DNA of 64,000 bases from Paracidovorax anthurii (GCF_003269065.1 NZ_QLTA01000027.1:1-64000), one strand, 5' to 3'. Shown: positions 15,692 through 24,877, counted from the first letter of the stretch. Numbers and translations are program-made. Notes: generated by a model not told the origin, from the letters alone.

Positions 15692-16870
15692 TCAGCTCTG
15701 CGCCGCGCGCGGCGCGTACTGGTTGCCCACGATCTCGCCGAAGGGCCCGGTCAGCGGGCGCCCCGGCCCGGCCCCGCCCGCGATGCGCTCGCGCGTCTCC
15801 AGCGGCAGCAGCGGGAACACCAGCTCCGCGAAGCGGTAGGCCTCCTCCAGGTGCGGGTAGCCCGAGAGCACGAAGGTGTCGATGCCCAGGTCGGCGTACT
15901 CCTGCATGCGTGCGGCCACCGTCTGCGGGTCGCCCACCAGCGCCGTTCCCGCGCCGCCGCGCACCAGGCCCACGCCGGCCCAGAGGTTGGGGCTGATCTC
16001 CAGGTCGGCGCGGCTGCGCCGGGCGCCTTGCACATGCAGCGCGGCCATGCGGCGCTGCCCTTCGGAATCCATGCGCGCGAACACCGCCTGCGCCTGCACC
16101 ACGGTGTCGTCGGTGACGCGGCTGATGAGGTCTTCCGCGGCGGCCCAGGCGGCGGCCTCGGTCTCGCGCACGACCACGTGCAGCCGGATGCCGAAGCGCA
16201 CCGTGCGGCCGTGGCGCGCGGCGCGCTCGCGCACGTCGGCCACCTTGCGCGCCACCTCGGCCGGCGGCTCGCCCCAGGTGAGGTAGGCATCCACCTGCTC
16301 GGCGGCCAGATCGTGCGCCGCCTCGGAGGAGCCGCCGAAGTACACCGGCGGATAGGGCGCCTGCAGCGGCGGATAGAGCAGCTTGGCGCCCTTCACCGTG
16401 AGGTGCTCGCCCTCGTAGTCGAAGCCCTCGCCCGCATGGCTGCGCGCCAGGATCTCGCGCCAGATGCGGATGAACTCGGCCGACTGCTCGTAGCGCTGCG
16501 CGTGGTCGAGGAACACGCCGTCGCCCTCCAGCTCCACGCGGTCGCCGCCAGTCACCAGATTGATGAGCAGGCGCCCGCCGGAGATGCGGTCGAACGTGGC
16601 AGCCATGCGCGCGGCCAGCGCCGGCTGGTGCAGGCCGGGGCGCACCGCCACCAGGAACTTCAGCCGCCGCGTGACCGCCACCAGGCTGGAGGCGACCACC
16701 CAGGGGTCTTCGCACGAGCGGCCCGTGGGGATCAGCACGCCCTCGTAGCCCAGGCTGTCGGCCGCGACGGCCACCTGCCGGAGGTATTCGTGGTTGACGG
16801 GGCGCGCGCCCTCGGAGGTGCCGAGGTAGCGGCTGTCGCCATGGGTGGGGATGAACCAGAAGACTTGCAT
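15692..16870 (-). CDS. ssuD: FMNH2-dependent alkanesulfonate monooxygenase
   Basis: This 392-residue TIM-barrel flavin monooxygenase cleaves alkanesulfonates to aldehydes and sulfite using reduced FMN from SsuE. The start [34 protein letters not shown] is characteristic of SsuD. Further signatures are [45 protein letters not shown] and [15 protein letters not shown]. Length matches E. coli SsuD (about 380). The chosen ATG at 16870 follows a plausible ribosome site (GAGAAATTCCC region). A small ORF lies just upstream, and ssuE is further up the same operon. Confidence 0.95.
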   Translation of the reverse strand: MQVFWFIPTHGDSRYLGTSEGARPVNHEYLRQVAVAADSLGYEGVLIPTGRSCEDPWVVASSLVAVTRRLKFLVAVRPGLHQPALAARMAATFDRISGGRLLINLVTGGDRVELEGDGVFLDHAQRYEQSAEFIRIWREILARSHAGEGFDYEGEHLTVKGAKLLYPPLQAPYPPVYFGGSSEAAHDLAAEQVDAYLTWGEPPAEVARKVADVRERAARHGRTVRFGIRLHVVVRETEAAAWAAAEDLISRVTDDTVVQAQAVFARMDSEGQRRMAALHVQGARRSRADLEISPNLWAGVGLVRGGAGTALVGDPQTVAARMQEYADLGIDTFVLSGYPHLEEAYRFAELVFPLLPLETRERIAGGAGPGRPLTGPFGEIVGNQYAPRAAQS

Positions 16871-16931
16871 GGGAATTTCTCGCGTGGAATGGGACTTGCC
16901 GGGGCCGGAGCGGTGCCGGCGTCGGTACGGG

Positions 16932-17096
16932 TCAGTACGAAATCGCCAGGTACGGGGCACGCCCGCGCACGGCCGCCAGGCGGCACACCGGGGCCGCGGA
17001 CGGCCCGGCGGGCGCCAGGCCCCAGGCGCGGGCCGTGACCTCCAGCAACCGCCGCGCGCGCAGCGCCAGGGACAGGGACGAAGACAGGGTGGACAT
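16932..17096 (-). CDS. Small ORF (54 aa) between ssuA and ssuD
   Basis: This short frame starts at an ATG preceded by GGGGAG about 7 bases upstream and encodes a basic peptide with the C-terminal stretch [19 protein letters not shown] do not recognise a family. Its position in a 258-base gap otherwise empty, between ssuA and ssuD and in the same direction, and its own ribosome site make a real small gene or a regulatory leader peptide plausible. The N-terminal half is Ser/Leu/Ala-rich, which is also what random GC-rich DNA gives. Confidence is therefore limited. Confidence 0.45.
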   Translation of the reverse strand: MSTLSSSLSLALRARRLLEVTARAWGLAPAGPSAAPVCRLAAVRGRAPYLAISY

Positions 17097-17128
17097 GGAA
17101 GGACTCCCCGGAAAATGCCGGCCGCGGC

Positions 17129-18118
17129 TCATGACAGATCCACCGGCGCGGCGTGGAGGACGTTGAGCTTCTTCGGGATCAGCTTGAGATCGAAGAAGGT
17201 GTCCGCGATGGCCTGCTGCTCGGCCAGGATCTCGCGGGTCACCACGCGCGTGCCGTAGCCCGCGCGGCCGACGAACAGCTCGGTGACGGAGCGGTCCAGG
17301 CCCAGCACCTGCGCCAGTTCGGCGGCGGCCTCGCCCTTGTTGCGGGAGACCCAGGTATCGACGGCATCGATCTCCTCGATGGCGGCGCGCAGCACGTCGG
17401 GGTTGCGGGTGGCGAAGTCGCGCGAGGTGAAATAGAAGGCCCGGTTGTTCGCCACGCCCGTGGCGTCGGCCAGCACGCGCGCGCCCAGCGTCTTCTCGGC
17501 CGAGGCGAGGAACGGGTCCCAGATCACCCAGGCATCCACGGCGCCGCGCTCGAACGCCGCGCGCGCATCGGGCGGCGCGAGGAACACCGACTGCACGTCG
17601 CGGTACTGCAGGCCGTGCTTCTCCAGCAGCCTGACCAGGAAGTAATGCACGTTGGAGCCCTTGTTGTAGGCCACGCGCTTGCCCTTCAGGTCCGCGACGC
17701 TGCGGATGGACGACCCCTTGGGCACCACCACCGCCTCCAGGCCCGGGCGCGGCACGGTGGCGCCGGCATAGACCAGCGGCGCGCCGGCGGCCTGCGCGAA
17801 GATCGGCGGGGCCTCGCCCACGTCGCCGAAGTCGATGGAGCCGACGTTCAGCGCCTCCAGCTGTATCGGGCCGGCGTTGAACTCCGTCCAGGTCACCTTG
17901 GCGCCCAGCGGGGCCAGGCGCTTTTCGAGCGTGCCGCGCGCCTTCAGCAGCGACAGCCAGCCCTTCTGGTGGCCCACGCGCAGCGTGCGCTCGGCGCCGG
18001 ACGGCTGGGCCAGGGCCGGGATCGCGCCCAGCGCGGCGGCGCCCAGGCCGGCGGCGATCCAGCGGCGGCGGCTGGACGAAAGGGCCGGGGCCCCGGGACG
18101 GGAATCGGAAAGGGACAT
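17129..18118 (-). CDS. ssuA: Aliphatic sulfonate-binding protein, second paralogue
   Basis: This 329-residue periplasmic binding protein resembles the one at 13421 and E. coli SsuA. The signal peptide SSSRRRWIAAGLGAAALGAIPALAQ has consecutive arginines (Tat-like). The mature part has LRVGHQKGWLSLLKARGTLEKRLAPLG, TWTEFNAGPIQLEALNVGSIDFGDVGEAPPIFAQAAG and VDAWVIWDPFLASAEK. The EAPPIFAQAAG segment is closer to canonical SsuA than the first paralogue, which has DTVPVFAQAAG. The ATG at 18118 (MSLSDSRPG) is chosen because it gives a normal signal. It follows ssuE by about 160 bases. Confidence 0.92.
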   Translation of the reverse strand: MSLSDSRPGAPALSSSRRRWIAAGLGAAALGAIPALAQPSGAERTLRVGHQKGWLSLLKARGTLEKRLAPLGAKVTWTEFNAGPIQLEALNVGSIDFGDVGEAPPIFAQAAGAPLVYAGATVPRPGLEAVVVPKGSSIRSVADLKGKRVAYNKGSNVHYFLVRLLEKHGLQYRDVQSVFLAPPDARAAFERGAVDAWVIWDPFLASAEKTLGARVLADATGVANNRAFYFTSRDFATRNPDVLRAAIEEIDAVDTWVSRNKGEAAAELAQVLGLDRSVTELFVGRAGYGTRVVTREILAEQQAIADTFFDLKLIPKKLNVLHAAPVDLS

Positions 18119-18277
18119 GGCGGAAAACTCCTTGCAATGCCAGGGGCCGCGCGGGCAAGGCTGCGCCCGGCCTCCTCCTGCGGAAGCGGCGGACCCCTGT
18201 GGGGAAACCAACGGTGGAGGACGCGGCCGGGACCGGCGCCGGCAGGCGGCGGGCCCCGCGGCGCGCGGGCGGCGGCG

Positions 18278-18868
18278 TCAGACGCTACATCGCACCTGCG
18301 CGAACGGCACCGGCGGAAAGCGCGTGGCCTGCACCGGCACGGATCGCAGGATCTCGGTGACCAGGATGTCCACCGCCTCGTCCAGCCGGCTGGAGATGTC
18401 GGGGACGATGTCGTAGGCCCCCTCGGGCGTGAGGGCCACCTGCGCGTCGGTGGCGTACACCCCGGGCAGGATGTGCTTGGCGCCCAGCGACTGCAGCACG
18501 GGCCGCAGCGCGTAGTCGAGCGCCAGCATGTGGTGCGGGCTGCCGCCGGTGGCCAGCGGCAGCACCGCCTTGCCCTTGAGCGCCGTCTGCGGCAGCAGGT
18601 CGAGGAACACCTTCAGCACGCCGCTGTAGGCCGCCTTGTACACGGGCGTGGCCACCACCAGCACGCTGGCCTGCGCCACCCGGTCCACCGCCTGGGCGAT
18701 GGAGCGGTGGCCGGTGTCGGCCAGCAGCAGCGCCTGCGGCGAAAGATCGCGGATGTGCAGGCGGTGCACCTGGGCGCCGCGCACCGACAGCCGCAGGGAC
18801 ACGGTGTCCAGCAGCGCGGCCGAGCGCGAGCGCTCCGAGGGGCTTCCGGCGATCAGGAGAACGGACAT
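18278..18868 (-). CDS. ssuE: NADPH-dependent FMN reductase
   Basis: This 196-residue flavodoxin-fold reductase supplies reduced FMN to SsuD. The start MSVLLIAGSPSERSRSAALLD contains the GSPSxxSR phosphate-binding motif, and VLVVATPVYKAAYSGVLKVFLDLLP is the classic SsuE flavin-binding loop. LATGGSPHHMLALDYALRPVLQSLGA matches the dimer region. Length is close to E. coli SsuE (191). The gene is upstream of ssuA and ssuD on the same strand and 43 bases downstream of the sulfate-binding protein gene. Confidence 0.94.
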   Translation of the reverse strand: MSVLLIAGSPSERSRSAALLDTVSLRLSVRGAQVHRLHIRDLSPQALLLADTGHRSIAQAVDRVAQASVLVVATPVYKAAYSGVLKVFLDLLPQTALKGKAVLPLATGGSPHHMLALDYALRPVLQSLGAKHILPGVYATDAQVALTPEGAYDIVPDISSRLDEAVDILVTEILRSVPVQATRFPPVPFAQVRCSV

Positions 18869-18911
18869 GGGCAGGGGGCTTTCGTTCGAAGGGGGTGGGC
18901 GCGGGGCGGCG

Positions 18912-19937
18912 TCACTTCTTCGTGTAGATCTGGTCGAAGCTCCCGCCATCGGCGAAATGGTCCTTGTCCGCCTTGGTCCAGCCGCCGAACGCCTGATCGA
19001 TGGTCACCAGCGTGAGCTTGGGGAACTGCGCGTCGTACTTGGCCTTGGCCTTCTCGCTCGTGGGGCGGTAGAAGTGCTTGCCGGCGATGTCCTGGGCCTC
19101 GTCGGAATACAGGTACTTCAGGTATTCCTCGGCCACGGTGCGCGTGCCCTTCTTGTCCACCACCTTGTCCACCACCGCCACGCTGGGCTCGGCCAGGATG
19201 GACAGCGAGGGTGCGACGATCTGGAACTTGTCGGCGCCGAACTCCTTGAGCGCCAGGAAGGCCTCGTTCTCCCAGGCCAGCAGCACGTCGCCCACGCCGC
19301 GCTGCACGAAGGTGATCGTGGAGCCGCGCGCGCCGGTGTCGAGCACCGGCACGTTCTTGTAGAGGTTGCCCACGAACTCCTTCGCCTTGGCGTCGCCGCC
19401 GTACTTGCGCTTGGCGAATTCCCAGGCGGCCAGGTAGTTCCAGCGCGCGCCGCCGGAGGTCTTGGGGTTGGGCGTGATCACCTGAACGCCGGGCTTGATG
19501 AGGTCGTCCCAGTCCTTGATGCCCTTGGGGTTGCCCTTCTTCACCAGGAACACGATGGTGGAGGTGTAGGGCGCCGAGTTGTGCGGCAGGCGCTTTTGCC
19601 AGTCCGCCTTGACGAGGCCGCCGTTCTTGACCAGCGCATCGATGTCGCCGCCCAGCGCCAGCGTGGCCACGTCGGCGTCGATGCCGTCGATGATCGAGCG
19701 CGCCTGCTTGCCCGAGCCGCCGTGCGACTGCTTGACCTGCACGTCCTGGCCCGTCTTGCCCTTCCAGTACTTCGCGAAGACCTGGTTGTATTCCACGTAC
19801 AGCTCGCGCGTGGGGTCGTAGGACACGTTGAGCAACTGCACGGGCTGCTGGGCGAACACCGGCGCGCCGATGGCGGCCAGGGCGCCGGCCAGGAGGGCGG
19901 CGGCAGGAAACTTGATAAAGTCGCGGCGAAGGTTCAT
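18912..19937 (-). CDS. sbp: Periplasmic sulfate-binding protein
   Basis: This 341-residue protein binds sulfate or thiosulfate for a CysTWA-type ABC importer. A signal peptide ([22 protein letters not shown]...APVFA) is followed by family motifs: [68 protein letters not shown] and [12 protein letters not shown]. The ligand-contacting SGGARW and GGSGKQ segments are intact. No cysT, cysW or cysA genes are next to it, so the membrane parts are elsewhere. It is the first gene of the long minus-strand sulfur block and is preceded by an AT-rich region with two inverted repeats. Confidence 0.93.
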   Translation of the reverse strand: MNLRRDFIKFPAAALLAGALAAIGAPVFAQQPVQLLNVSYDPTRELYVEYNQVFAKYWKGKTGQDVQVKQSHGGSGKQARSIIDGIDADVATLALGGDIDALVKNGGLVKADWQKRLPHNSAPYTSTIVFLVKKGNPKGIKDWDDLIKPGVQVITPNPKTSGGARWNYLAAWEFAKRKYGGDAKAKEFVGNLYKNVPVLDTGARGSTITFVQRGVGDVLLAWENEAFLALKEFGADKFQIVAPSLSILAEPSVAVVDKVVDKKGTRTVAEEYLKYLYSDEAQDIAGKHFYRPTSEKAKAKYDAQFPKLTLVTIDQAFGGWTKADKDHFADGGSFDQIYTKK

Positions 19938-20005
19938 TGGAGGCTTTCTGGGGGAATCCGGTCACGGTGAAGCACCGATGCAGCGCATTCTGAAAGCCAC
20001 TCTTC

Positions 20006-20034
20006 AAAACTGAAACTACTGAAATTTCAGTTTT
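20006..20034 (-). promoter_or_regulatory. Inverted repeats in the promoter region of the sulfur block
   Basis: AAAACTGAAA (20006-20015) and TTTCAGTTTT (20025-20034) form a ten-base inverted repeat with a nine-base spacer. Nested in it is a perfect 14-base palindrome, ACTGAAATTTCAGT (20018-20031). They lie 70-100 bases upstream of the sbp start in an unusually AT-rich patch. This is where a CysB-type LysR activator site would be expected. Confidence 0.55.
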
Positions 20035-20168
20035 AAATACCCAAAACATCTGTAGAACCTTTTCCTCCACAGAGAGCGCATGGCGCTGCGGGGTTTTCGG
20101 GGCCCGATATCCTTCGCGCTCGCTCCGCTTCGTCACTCTTTTTTCCCGTCAGAACAAGGAACCCACCC

Positions 20169-20441
20169 ATGGCCCGTACCGTCCAGTGCATCAAACTCGG
20201 CAAGGAAGCCGAAGGCCTCGACTTCCCCCCCTATCCGGGCGAGCTGGGCAAGCGCATCTTCGAAAGCGTCAGCAAGGAGGCCTGGGCCGCATGGCTCAAG
20301 CACCAGACCATGCTGGTGAACGAGAACCGCCTCAACCTCGCCGACGCCCGCGCCCGCCAGTACCTCGCCCGCCAGATGGAGCAGCACTTCTTCGGCGGCG
20401 GCGCGGATGCCGCAGCGGGCTACGTGCCGCCCAGCGCCTGA
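20169..20441 (+). CDS. yggX: Fe(2+)-trafficking / oxidative damage protection protein YggX
   Basis: This 90-residue YggX protein helps protect iron-sulfur clusters and may move ferrous iron. The sequence [32 protein letters not shown], with the conserved Cys at position 7, and [32 protein letters not shown], then a conserved E-Q-H-F-F, match the family along its full length. It is monocistronic, with a strong terminator after it. It is divergent from sbp. Its link to iron-sulfur maintenance makes sense beside sulfite reductase and ferredoxin genes, though the pairing may be chance. Confidence 0.95.
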   Translation: MARTVQCIKLGKEAEGLDFPPYPGELGKRIFESVSKEAWAAWLKHQTMLVNENRLNLADARARQYLARQMEQHFFGGGADAAAGYVPPSA

Positions 20442-20463
20442 TCCCCCCTCCCCTCGCCCACCC

Positions 20464-20490
20464 GCCCGGCCCCGCCGGGCGTTCTTTTTC
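20464..20490 (+). terminator. Rho-independent terminator after yggX
   Basis: GCCCGGC-CCC-GCCGGGC forms a seven-pair GC stem followed by GTTCTTTTT. A second perfect hairpin (CCAGCGCC-A-GGCGCTGG, 20490-20506) follows without a T-run. Confidence 0.8.
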
Positions 20491-20506
20491 CAGCGCCAGG
20501 CGCTGG

Positions 20507-20525
20507 GAACGTGTTCACGATCTGA
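20507..20525 (+). repeat. Dispersed 19-base repeat, copy 1
   Basis: GAACGTGTTCACGATCTGA occurs here and, identically, at 49430-49448. Both copies are just downstream of a gene's end. The core CGTG-TT-CACG is an inverted repeat. Confidence 0.5.
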
Positions 20526-20589
20526 TGCCGCGCAAGCCCGGGCCGCAGGCGCCGGCACCGGCCGGTGCGCGGCGCCGACAATCGGCGCC

Positions 20590-22491
20590 ATGTCCGAACC
20601 CATCGACTGGCTCCCCGACGGAACCCCCTACAGCCCGCGCTTCGGCGACCGCTACCACAGCCACACGGGCCTCGCCCAGGCCCGCGAGGTCTTCCTGCAC
20701 GGCTGCGGCCTGCCCGGGGCCTGGGCCGGGCAGCCGCAGTGGCGGGTGCTGGAGACCGGCTTCGGCTGCGGGCTGAACTTCCTCGCCACCTGGGCCGCAT
20801 GGCAGGCCGATCCGGCCCGGCCCCGGCTGCTGCACTTCATCTCCTGCGAGGCCTTTCCCGTGGCGGCCGACGACCTGCTGCGCGCCACCGCCGGCCACCC
20901 CGACCTCGCCCCGCTCGCCCGCGCGCTGCACGCCCAGTTCTGGGGCCTGCTGCCGGGCGTGCACCGGCTGGCCTTCGAGGGCGGGCAGGTGCTGCTCACG
21001 CTCTGCATCGGCGATGCGCAGGCCATGCTGCGCCAGCAGCAGCCCGTGGCCGACTCGGTGTACCTGGACGGCTTCAGCCCCCAGGTCAATCCGGACCTCT
21101 GGGACCCGCACACCCTCAAGGCGGTGGCGCGCTGCTGCCGCCGCGGCACGCGGCTGGCCACCTGGTGCGTGGCGGGCGCCGTGCGCGGCGCGTTGGCCCA
21201 GTGCGGTTTCCATGTGCAGAAGGTGCCGGGGCTGCCACCCAAGCGCAGCAATCTGCAGGCCGTGTTCGACCCGGCCTGGGAGCCCCGCCCCTCCCGCCCC
21301 GACCTGCCCGACGTGCAGGTGCAGGGCGCGCCCTCGCAGGCGCTGGTCATCGGCGGGGGGCTCTCGGGCGCCGCGGTGGCGGCCAGCCTGGCGCGGCGCG
21401 GCTGGCAGGTGCGGGTGCTGGACGAAGCCATGGAGCCGGCGGCCGGCGCTTCGGGCCTGCCGGCGGGCGTGTTCGCGCCGCACGTGTCGCCCGACGACAG
21501 CCTGCTCTCGCGCCTGTCGCGCTGCGGCGTGCGGGCCACATTGCAGGCCGTGGCGCCCCTGACCGAGGGCGAGGACTGGAGCGCCTGCGGTGTGCTGGAG
21601 CACGAGGTGGACGGCAAGTCGCGCCTTCCGGCAGCATGGGCGCACGGCGCCGGCGCAGGCGCCGAATGGAGCCGCCCCGCCGATGCCGCGGCCTTGGCCG
21701 CCGCGGGCCTGCCGCCCGGCACGGTGGCCTACTGGCACGTGCGCGGAGGCTGGATCCGCCCGGCCCGGCTCGTGAATGCCCTGCTGGACCACCCGGCGAT
21801 CGCCTGGCAGGGCGGCAGCGCCGTCGCACGCCTGGAACGCGTGCCCTCTCCCGGCGGCGGCACGCGCTGGCAGGCGCTCGACGGCAACGGCGCGCTGCTG
21901 GCCGAAGCGCCCCATGTGGTCATCGCGGCCGGCTACGGCAGCCGGCCCTGGCTGCCTGCGCGCTACCCCATCCACCCGCTGCGGGGCCAGGTGAGCTGGG
22001 GGCCGCGGGCACAGGGCCCGGTGGCGGCGTGGCCGCCCTTTCCCGTCAACGGCCACGGCAATCTGGTGCCGCAGGCCGGCCCGCCGGACGGCGCCATCTG
22101 GGTGATGGGCTCCACGTTCGAGCGCGGGCAGACCGGGCTGCCGCCCGCGCCCGAGGAACAGGCCGGGGCCCATGCGGCCAACGCGGTGAAGCTGGAGCGC
22201 CTGCTGCCGGCGCTGGCGCAGGGGCTCGCGCCCGCCATTGCGGGGCCGGGCGCCGCCCCCGGGCACTGGGCGGCCGTGCGCTGCACCGCGCCCGACCGCT
22301 TGCCCTTCGTGGGCCCGGTGGATGCGGCAGGCCAGCCCGGCCTCTGGGTCTGCGCCGCCATGGGCGCGCGCGGCCTCACGCTGTCGCAGCTCTGCGGCGA
22401 ACTGCTGGCCGCCCGCATGGCGGGAGAACCACTGCCGGTGGACGTGCGCCTGGCGCGGGCGCTGTCCACCGAGCGGCTGTCCGGCGCCTGA
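20590..22491 (+). CDS. mnmC: Bifunctional tRNA mnm5s2U34 biosynthesis protein
   Basis: This 633-residue cytoplasmic enzyme completes 5-methylaminomethyl-2-thiouridine at the wobble base of certain tRNAs. The N-terminal methyltransferase part (about 1-240) has VLETGFGCGLNFLATW for SAM binding and DSVYLDGFSPQVNPDLWDPHTL. The C-terminal FAD-dependent oxidase part starts with ALVIGGGLSGAAVAASLARRGW near 255 and ends with RCTAPDRLPFVGPV. Both halves are complete and the length is normal. The chosen ATG (MSEPIDWLPDGTPYSPRFGDRYHS) matches the family start. It converges with an MFS gene and has no obvious functional partner here. Confidence 0.95.
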   Translation: MSEPIDWLPDGTPYSPRFGDRYHSHTGLAQAREVFLHGCGLPGAWAGQPQWRVLETGFGCGLNFLATWAAWQADPARPRLLHFISCEAFPVAADDLLRATAGHPDLAPLARALHAQFWGLLPGVHRLAFEGGQVLLTLCIGDAQAMLRQQQPVADSVYLDGFSPQVNPDLWDPHTLKAVARCCRRGTRLATWCVAGAVRGALAQCGFHVQKVPGLPPKRSNLQAVFDPAWEPRPSRPDLPDVQVQGAPSQALVIGGGLSGAAVAASLARRGWQVRVLDEAMEPAAGASGLPAGVFAPHVSPDDSLLSRLSRCGVRATLQAVAPLTEGEDWSACGVLEHEVDGKSRLPAAWAHGAGAGAEWSRPADAAALAAAGLPPGTVAYWHVRGGWIRPARLVNALLDHPAIAWQGGSAVARLERVPSPGGGTRWQALDGNGALLAEAPHVVIAAGYGSRPWLPARYPIHPLRGQVSWGPRAQGPVAAWPPFPVNGHGNLVPQAGPPDGAIWVMGSTFERGQTGLPPAPEEQAGAHAANAVKLERLLPALAQGLAPAIAGPGAAPGHWAAVRCTAPDRLPFVGPVDAAGQPGLWVCAAMGARGLTLSQLCGELLAARMAGEPLPVDVRLARALSTERLSGA

Positions 22492-22531
22492 GAGACGGGC
22501 GCACCGCCCCCGCCAAGCACCGCACGCCGCC

Positions 22532-23761
22532 TCAGCCCGGCGGCCCCTTCGCCTTCCTCGCCGGAATCCACACGCCGAGCATCGTCGCCGCCGCGAGCGC
22601 CAGCAGGCCCGTGACCGCGATGCCGCCGGCCAGCGAGGCCGTCGCCACCAGGGCCGACAGCAGCGCCGGCCCGCAGGAGCCGCCGACGTCCGACAGGAAC
22701 CGCCACACCGCCAGGAAATACGCGCGGCCATGGCGCGGCGCGAAGTCCGCGCCCAGCGTCATGATCAGGCCCGACCCGATGCCGTTGCCGAAACCGATCG
22801 CCGTCGCGGCGATCAGCAGCGTCGTGAAACCGACCGTGAACGGCATCAGCAGCAGCGCCACGCCGATGATCGCCATCGACGGCACGGCGACCCAGCGGCG
22901 GCCCTTCAGGTCCATCACGCGGCCCGCCGGATAGAACAGCAGCATCTCGATGCCGCCGGAGATGCCGTAGATCATCGACGTCACCGCCGGCGCCAGCAGC
23001 AGATGGTCTGCCCACAGCGGAATCACCGCCTGCCGCGACGCCCGCACCGCGCTCACCAGCACCACGCCGAGGCCCAGCGTCAGGAAGACCTTCCGATGGT
23101 CCGCCACGATGGAGGCGAGACTCACCGGCGCGGGTGCGGGCGCGCCGGCGGGATGCGGCGGCGCCTTGAGGTCCGGCAACCTCGCCCCGATCGCCGCCGC
23201 CGCGATCACGCCCGCGATGCCGACGCCGAACGCGGCCTGCAGCCCGAAGGCATGCACCGCCGCCGCCGACAGGAACGGCCCGATGAACATGCCGATCCGC
23301 ATCACGCCGCCCAGCGTCGACAAGGCCCGCGCGCGATAGGCCGCCGGCACGGCCTCGGTGAGGTAGCTCTGCCGCGCCAGGTTGTAGATGGCCTGCGACA
23401 TGCCCACCATGAAGCAGCCGATCGCCAGCGGCACCACGCCGGGCAGAAGCACGGCCAGCGCCATGCCCAGCGCGCTCCACACGCCCGCGGCGACGATCGC
23501 CCAGCGCTCGCCCCAGCGCATGGTGATCACCGACGCCGGGATGTTGTTCAGCAGGGACCCCAGCCCGATCAGCGTCACCACGAAGGCCGCCATCGACACC
23601 GACGCCCCCAGTTCCCGCGCCAGCAGCGGCACGATCGGCAGGATGGCGCCCTCGCCCAGCCCGAACAGCAGCGACGGTCCGAAGGCCGGCACGGCGATCC
23701 GGCGCAACGAGAAGCCGGAAGCGTCGGCACTGGCGGTGAGGGGGGTGGGCATGTCGGTCAT
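22532..23761 (-). CDS. MFS transporter
   Basis: This 409-residue major facilitator has about twelve hydrophobic segments in two halves. Motif A-like residues are seen in MRWGERWAIVAAG and again as VMDLKGRRWVAVPSMAI in the second half. The start is set at MTDMPTPLTASADASG, giving a short cytoplasmic N-terminus before GPSLLFGLGEGAILPIVP. The substrate is unknown. A GC-rich frame upstream of this ATG is not supported. It converges with mnmC and is divergent from the sulfate-assimilation cluster. Confidence 0.85.
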   Translation of the reverse strand: MTDMPTPLTASADASGFSLRRIAVPAFGPSLLFGLGEGAILPIVPLLARELGASVSMAAFVVTLIGLGSLLNNIPASVITMRWGERWAIVAAGVWSALGMALAVLLPGVVPLAIGCFMVGMSQAIYNLARQSYLTEAVPAAYRARALSTLGGVMRIGMFIGPFLSAAAVHAFGLQAAFGVGIAGVIAAAAIGARLPDLKAPPHPAGAPAPAPVSLASIVADHRKVFLTLGLGVVLVSAVRASRQAVIPLWADHLLLAPAVTSMIYGISGGIEMLLFYPAGRVMDLKGRRWVAVPSMAIIGVALLLMPFTVGFTTLLIAATAIGFGNGIGSGLIMTLGADFAPRHGRAYFLAVWRFLSDVGGSCGPALLSALVATASLAGGIAVTGLLALAAATMLGVWIPARKAKGPPG

Positions 23762-23978
23762 GGGCGCGGGGCAGCGGCGAGGCAGGGGGCAAGGTCTGTG
23801 CCGACGATACGCGAAGCCCGGGGCCCCTGCCGCGCTTCGCCCCGGCCCCAAGCGTGCCCCGGACTTCGAGGACCGGCTTCGCCCAGCCCCGACGACGCCG
23901 CCACATCGGCGCCCGCCTCGCCCGATCCGCTGTCAAGCGGCGGCCCTCCACGACCGGGAAGAATTCCATTGATATACA

Positions 23979-24014
23979 TATATCGATATACCAGCAGGAA
24001 CAAACAATAGTTTG
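23979..24014 (+). promoter_or_regulatory. AT-rich promoter region of the sulfate-assimilation cluster
   Basis: This patch is far more AT-rich than its surroundings. It holds a perfect palindrome TATATCGATATA (23979-23990) and an inverted repeat CAAAC-AATA-GTTTG (24001-24014), 35-70 bases upstream of the TauE-like start. LysR-type activators such as CysB bind such regions. No clean -35/-10 pair could be fixed. The remainder of the gap back to 23762 shows nothing. Confidence 0.5.
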
Positions 24015-24047
24015 AAACCATAAGACAAACGCCTAAAGTCACGCCCC

Positions 24048-24851
24048 ATGCACGATTTGGCGTTTGTCTTCGCGGGGTTCGCGGTGGGCCTGATCGTCGG
24101 CCTCACCGGGGTCGGCGGCGGCTCGCTGATGACGCCCGTGCTCATCTTCTTCTTCGGCGTGAAGCCCCACCTGGCCATCGGCACGGACCTGCTGTTCGCG
24201 GCCTTCACCAAGATGGGCGGCACCGTGAGCCTGGCGCGCCAGCGCCTCGTGCCCTGGCGCGTGGTGGGCCTGCTGTGCGCGGGCAGCCTGCCGGCGGCGG
24301 TGCTCTCGCTGTGGGCCCTGCGCGCCCTGGGGCCCGCCAGCGGCACCGCCCAGGGCATCATGACGACCACCCTCGGCGTGGCGCTGCTGCTCACCGCCGC
24401 GGCCACGCTCTACAAGGCCTTCGTGTTCTCGCCCGCCCGCCAGGCCGCCGAGCGGGCGGCGCGGCAGGACCGGGGCGCGCAGGCCGACCGCCCCCGCCAC
24501 TGGAGCCTGCCCGTGCTGCTGGGCGCGGTGATCGGCACGCTGGTCACCTTCACCTCGGTGGGCGCGGGCGCCATCGGCGTTACCGTGCTGCTGATGGTGT
24601 TCCCGCTGCTGCCGCTGCCGCGCGTCATCGCTGCCGACATCGCCTATGCCGTGCCGCTCACCCTGGTGGCCGGACTGGGCCACGCCACGCTCGGCTCCGT
24701 GGACTGGCCGCTGCTGGCCCAGTTGCTGGCCGGCTCCCTGCCCGGCATCTGGCTGGGCTCGCGCCTCGTGTCCCGCGCGCCCGAGCGGCTCATCCGCTCG
24801 GCGCTCTCCGTGCTGCTCGCCTGGGCGGGCGCCAAACTGGTTCTGATCTGA
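24048..24851 (+). CDS. TauE/SafE-family (TSUP) sulfite/organosulfur exporter
   Basis: This 267-residue inner-membrane protein has about eight helices in two repeats. The hallmark FAVGLIVGLTGVGGGSLMTPVLIFFFGVKPHLAIGTDLLFA is at the N-terminus and the second-repeat counterpart GTLVTFTSVGAGAIGVTVLLMVFP is near 165. Family members export sulfite or sulfoacetate or import sulfur compounds. Being first in the plus-strand cluster with sulfite reductase next, 26 bases on, it most likely handles sulfite or sulfate. The direction of transport cannot be told. Confidence 0.88.
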   Translation: MHDLAFVFAGFAVGLIVGLTGVGGGSLMTPVLIFFFGVKPHLAIGTDLLFAAFTKMGGTVSLARQRLVPWRVVGLLCAGSLPAAVLSLWALRALGPASGTAQGIMTTTLGVALLLTAAATLYKAFVFSPARQAAERAARQDRGAQADRPRHWSLPVLLGAVIGTLVTFTSVGAGAIGVTVLLMVFPLLPLPRVIAADIAYAVPLTLVAGLGHATLGSVDWPLLAQLLAGSLPGIWLGSRLVSRAPERLIRSALSVLLAWAGAKLVLI

Positions 24852-24877
24852 GTGCGCCCCACGCGCACAGCCCCACC

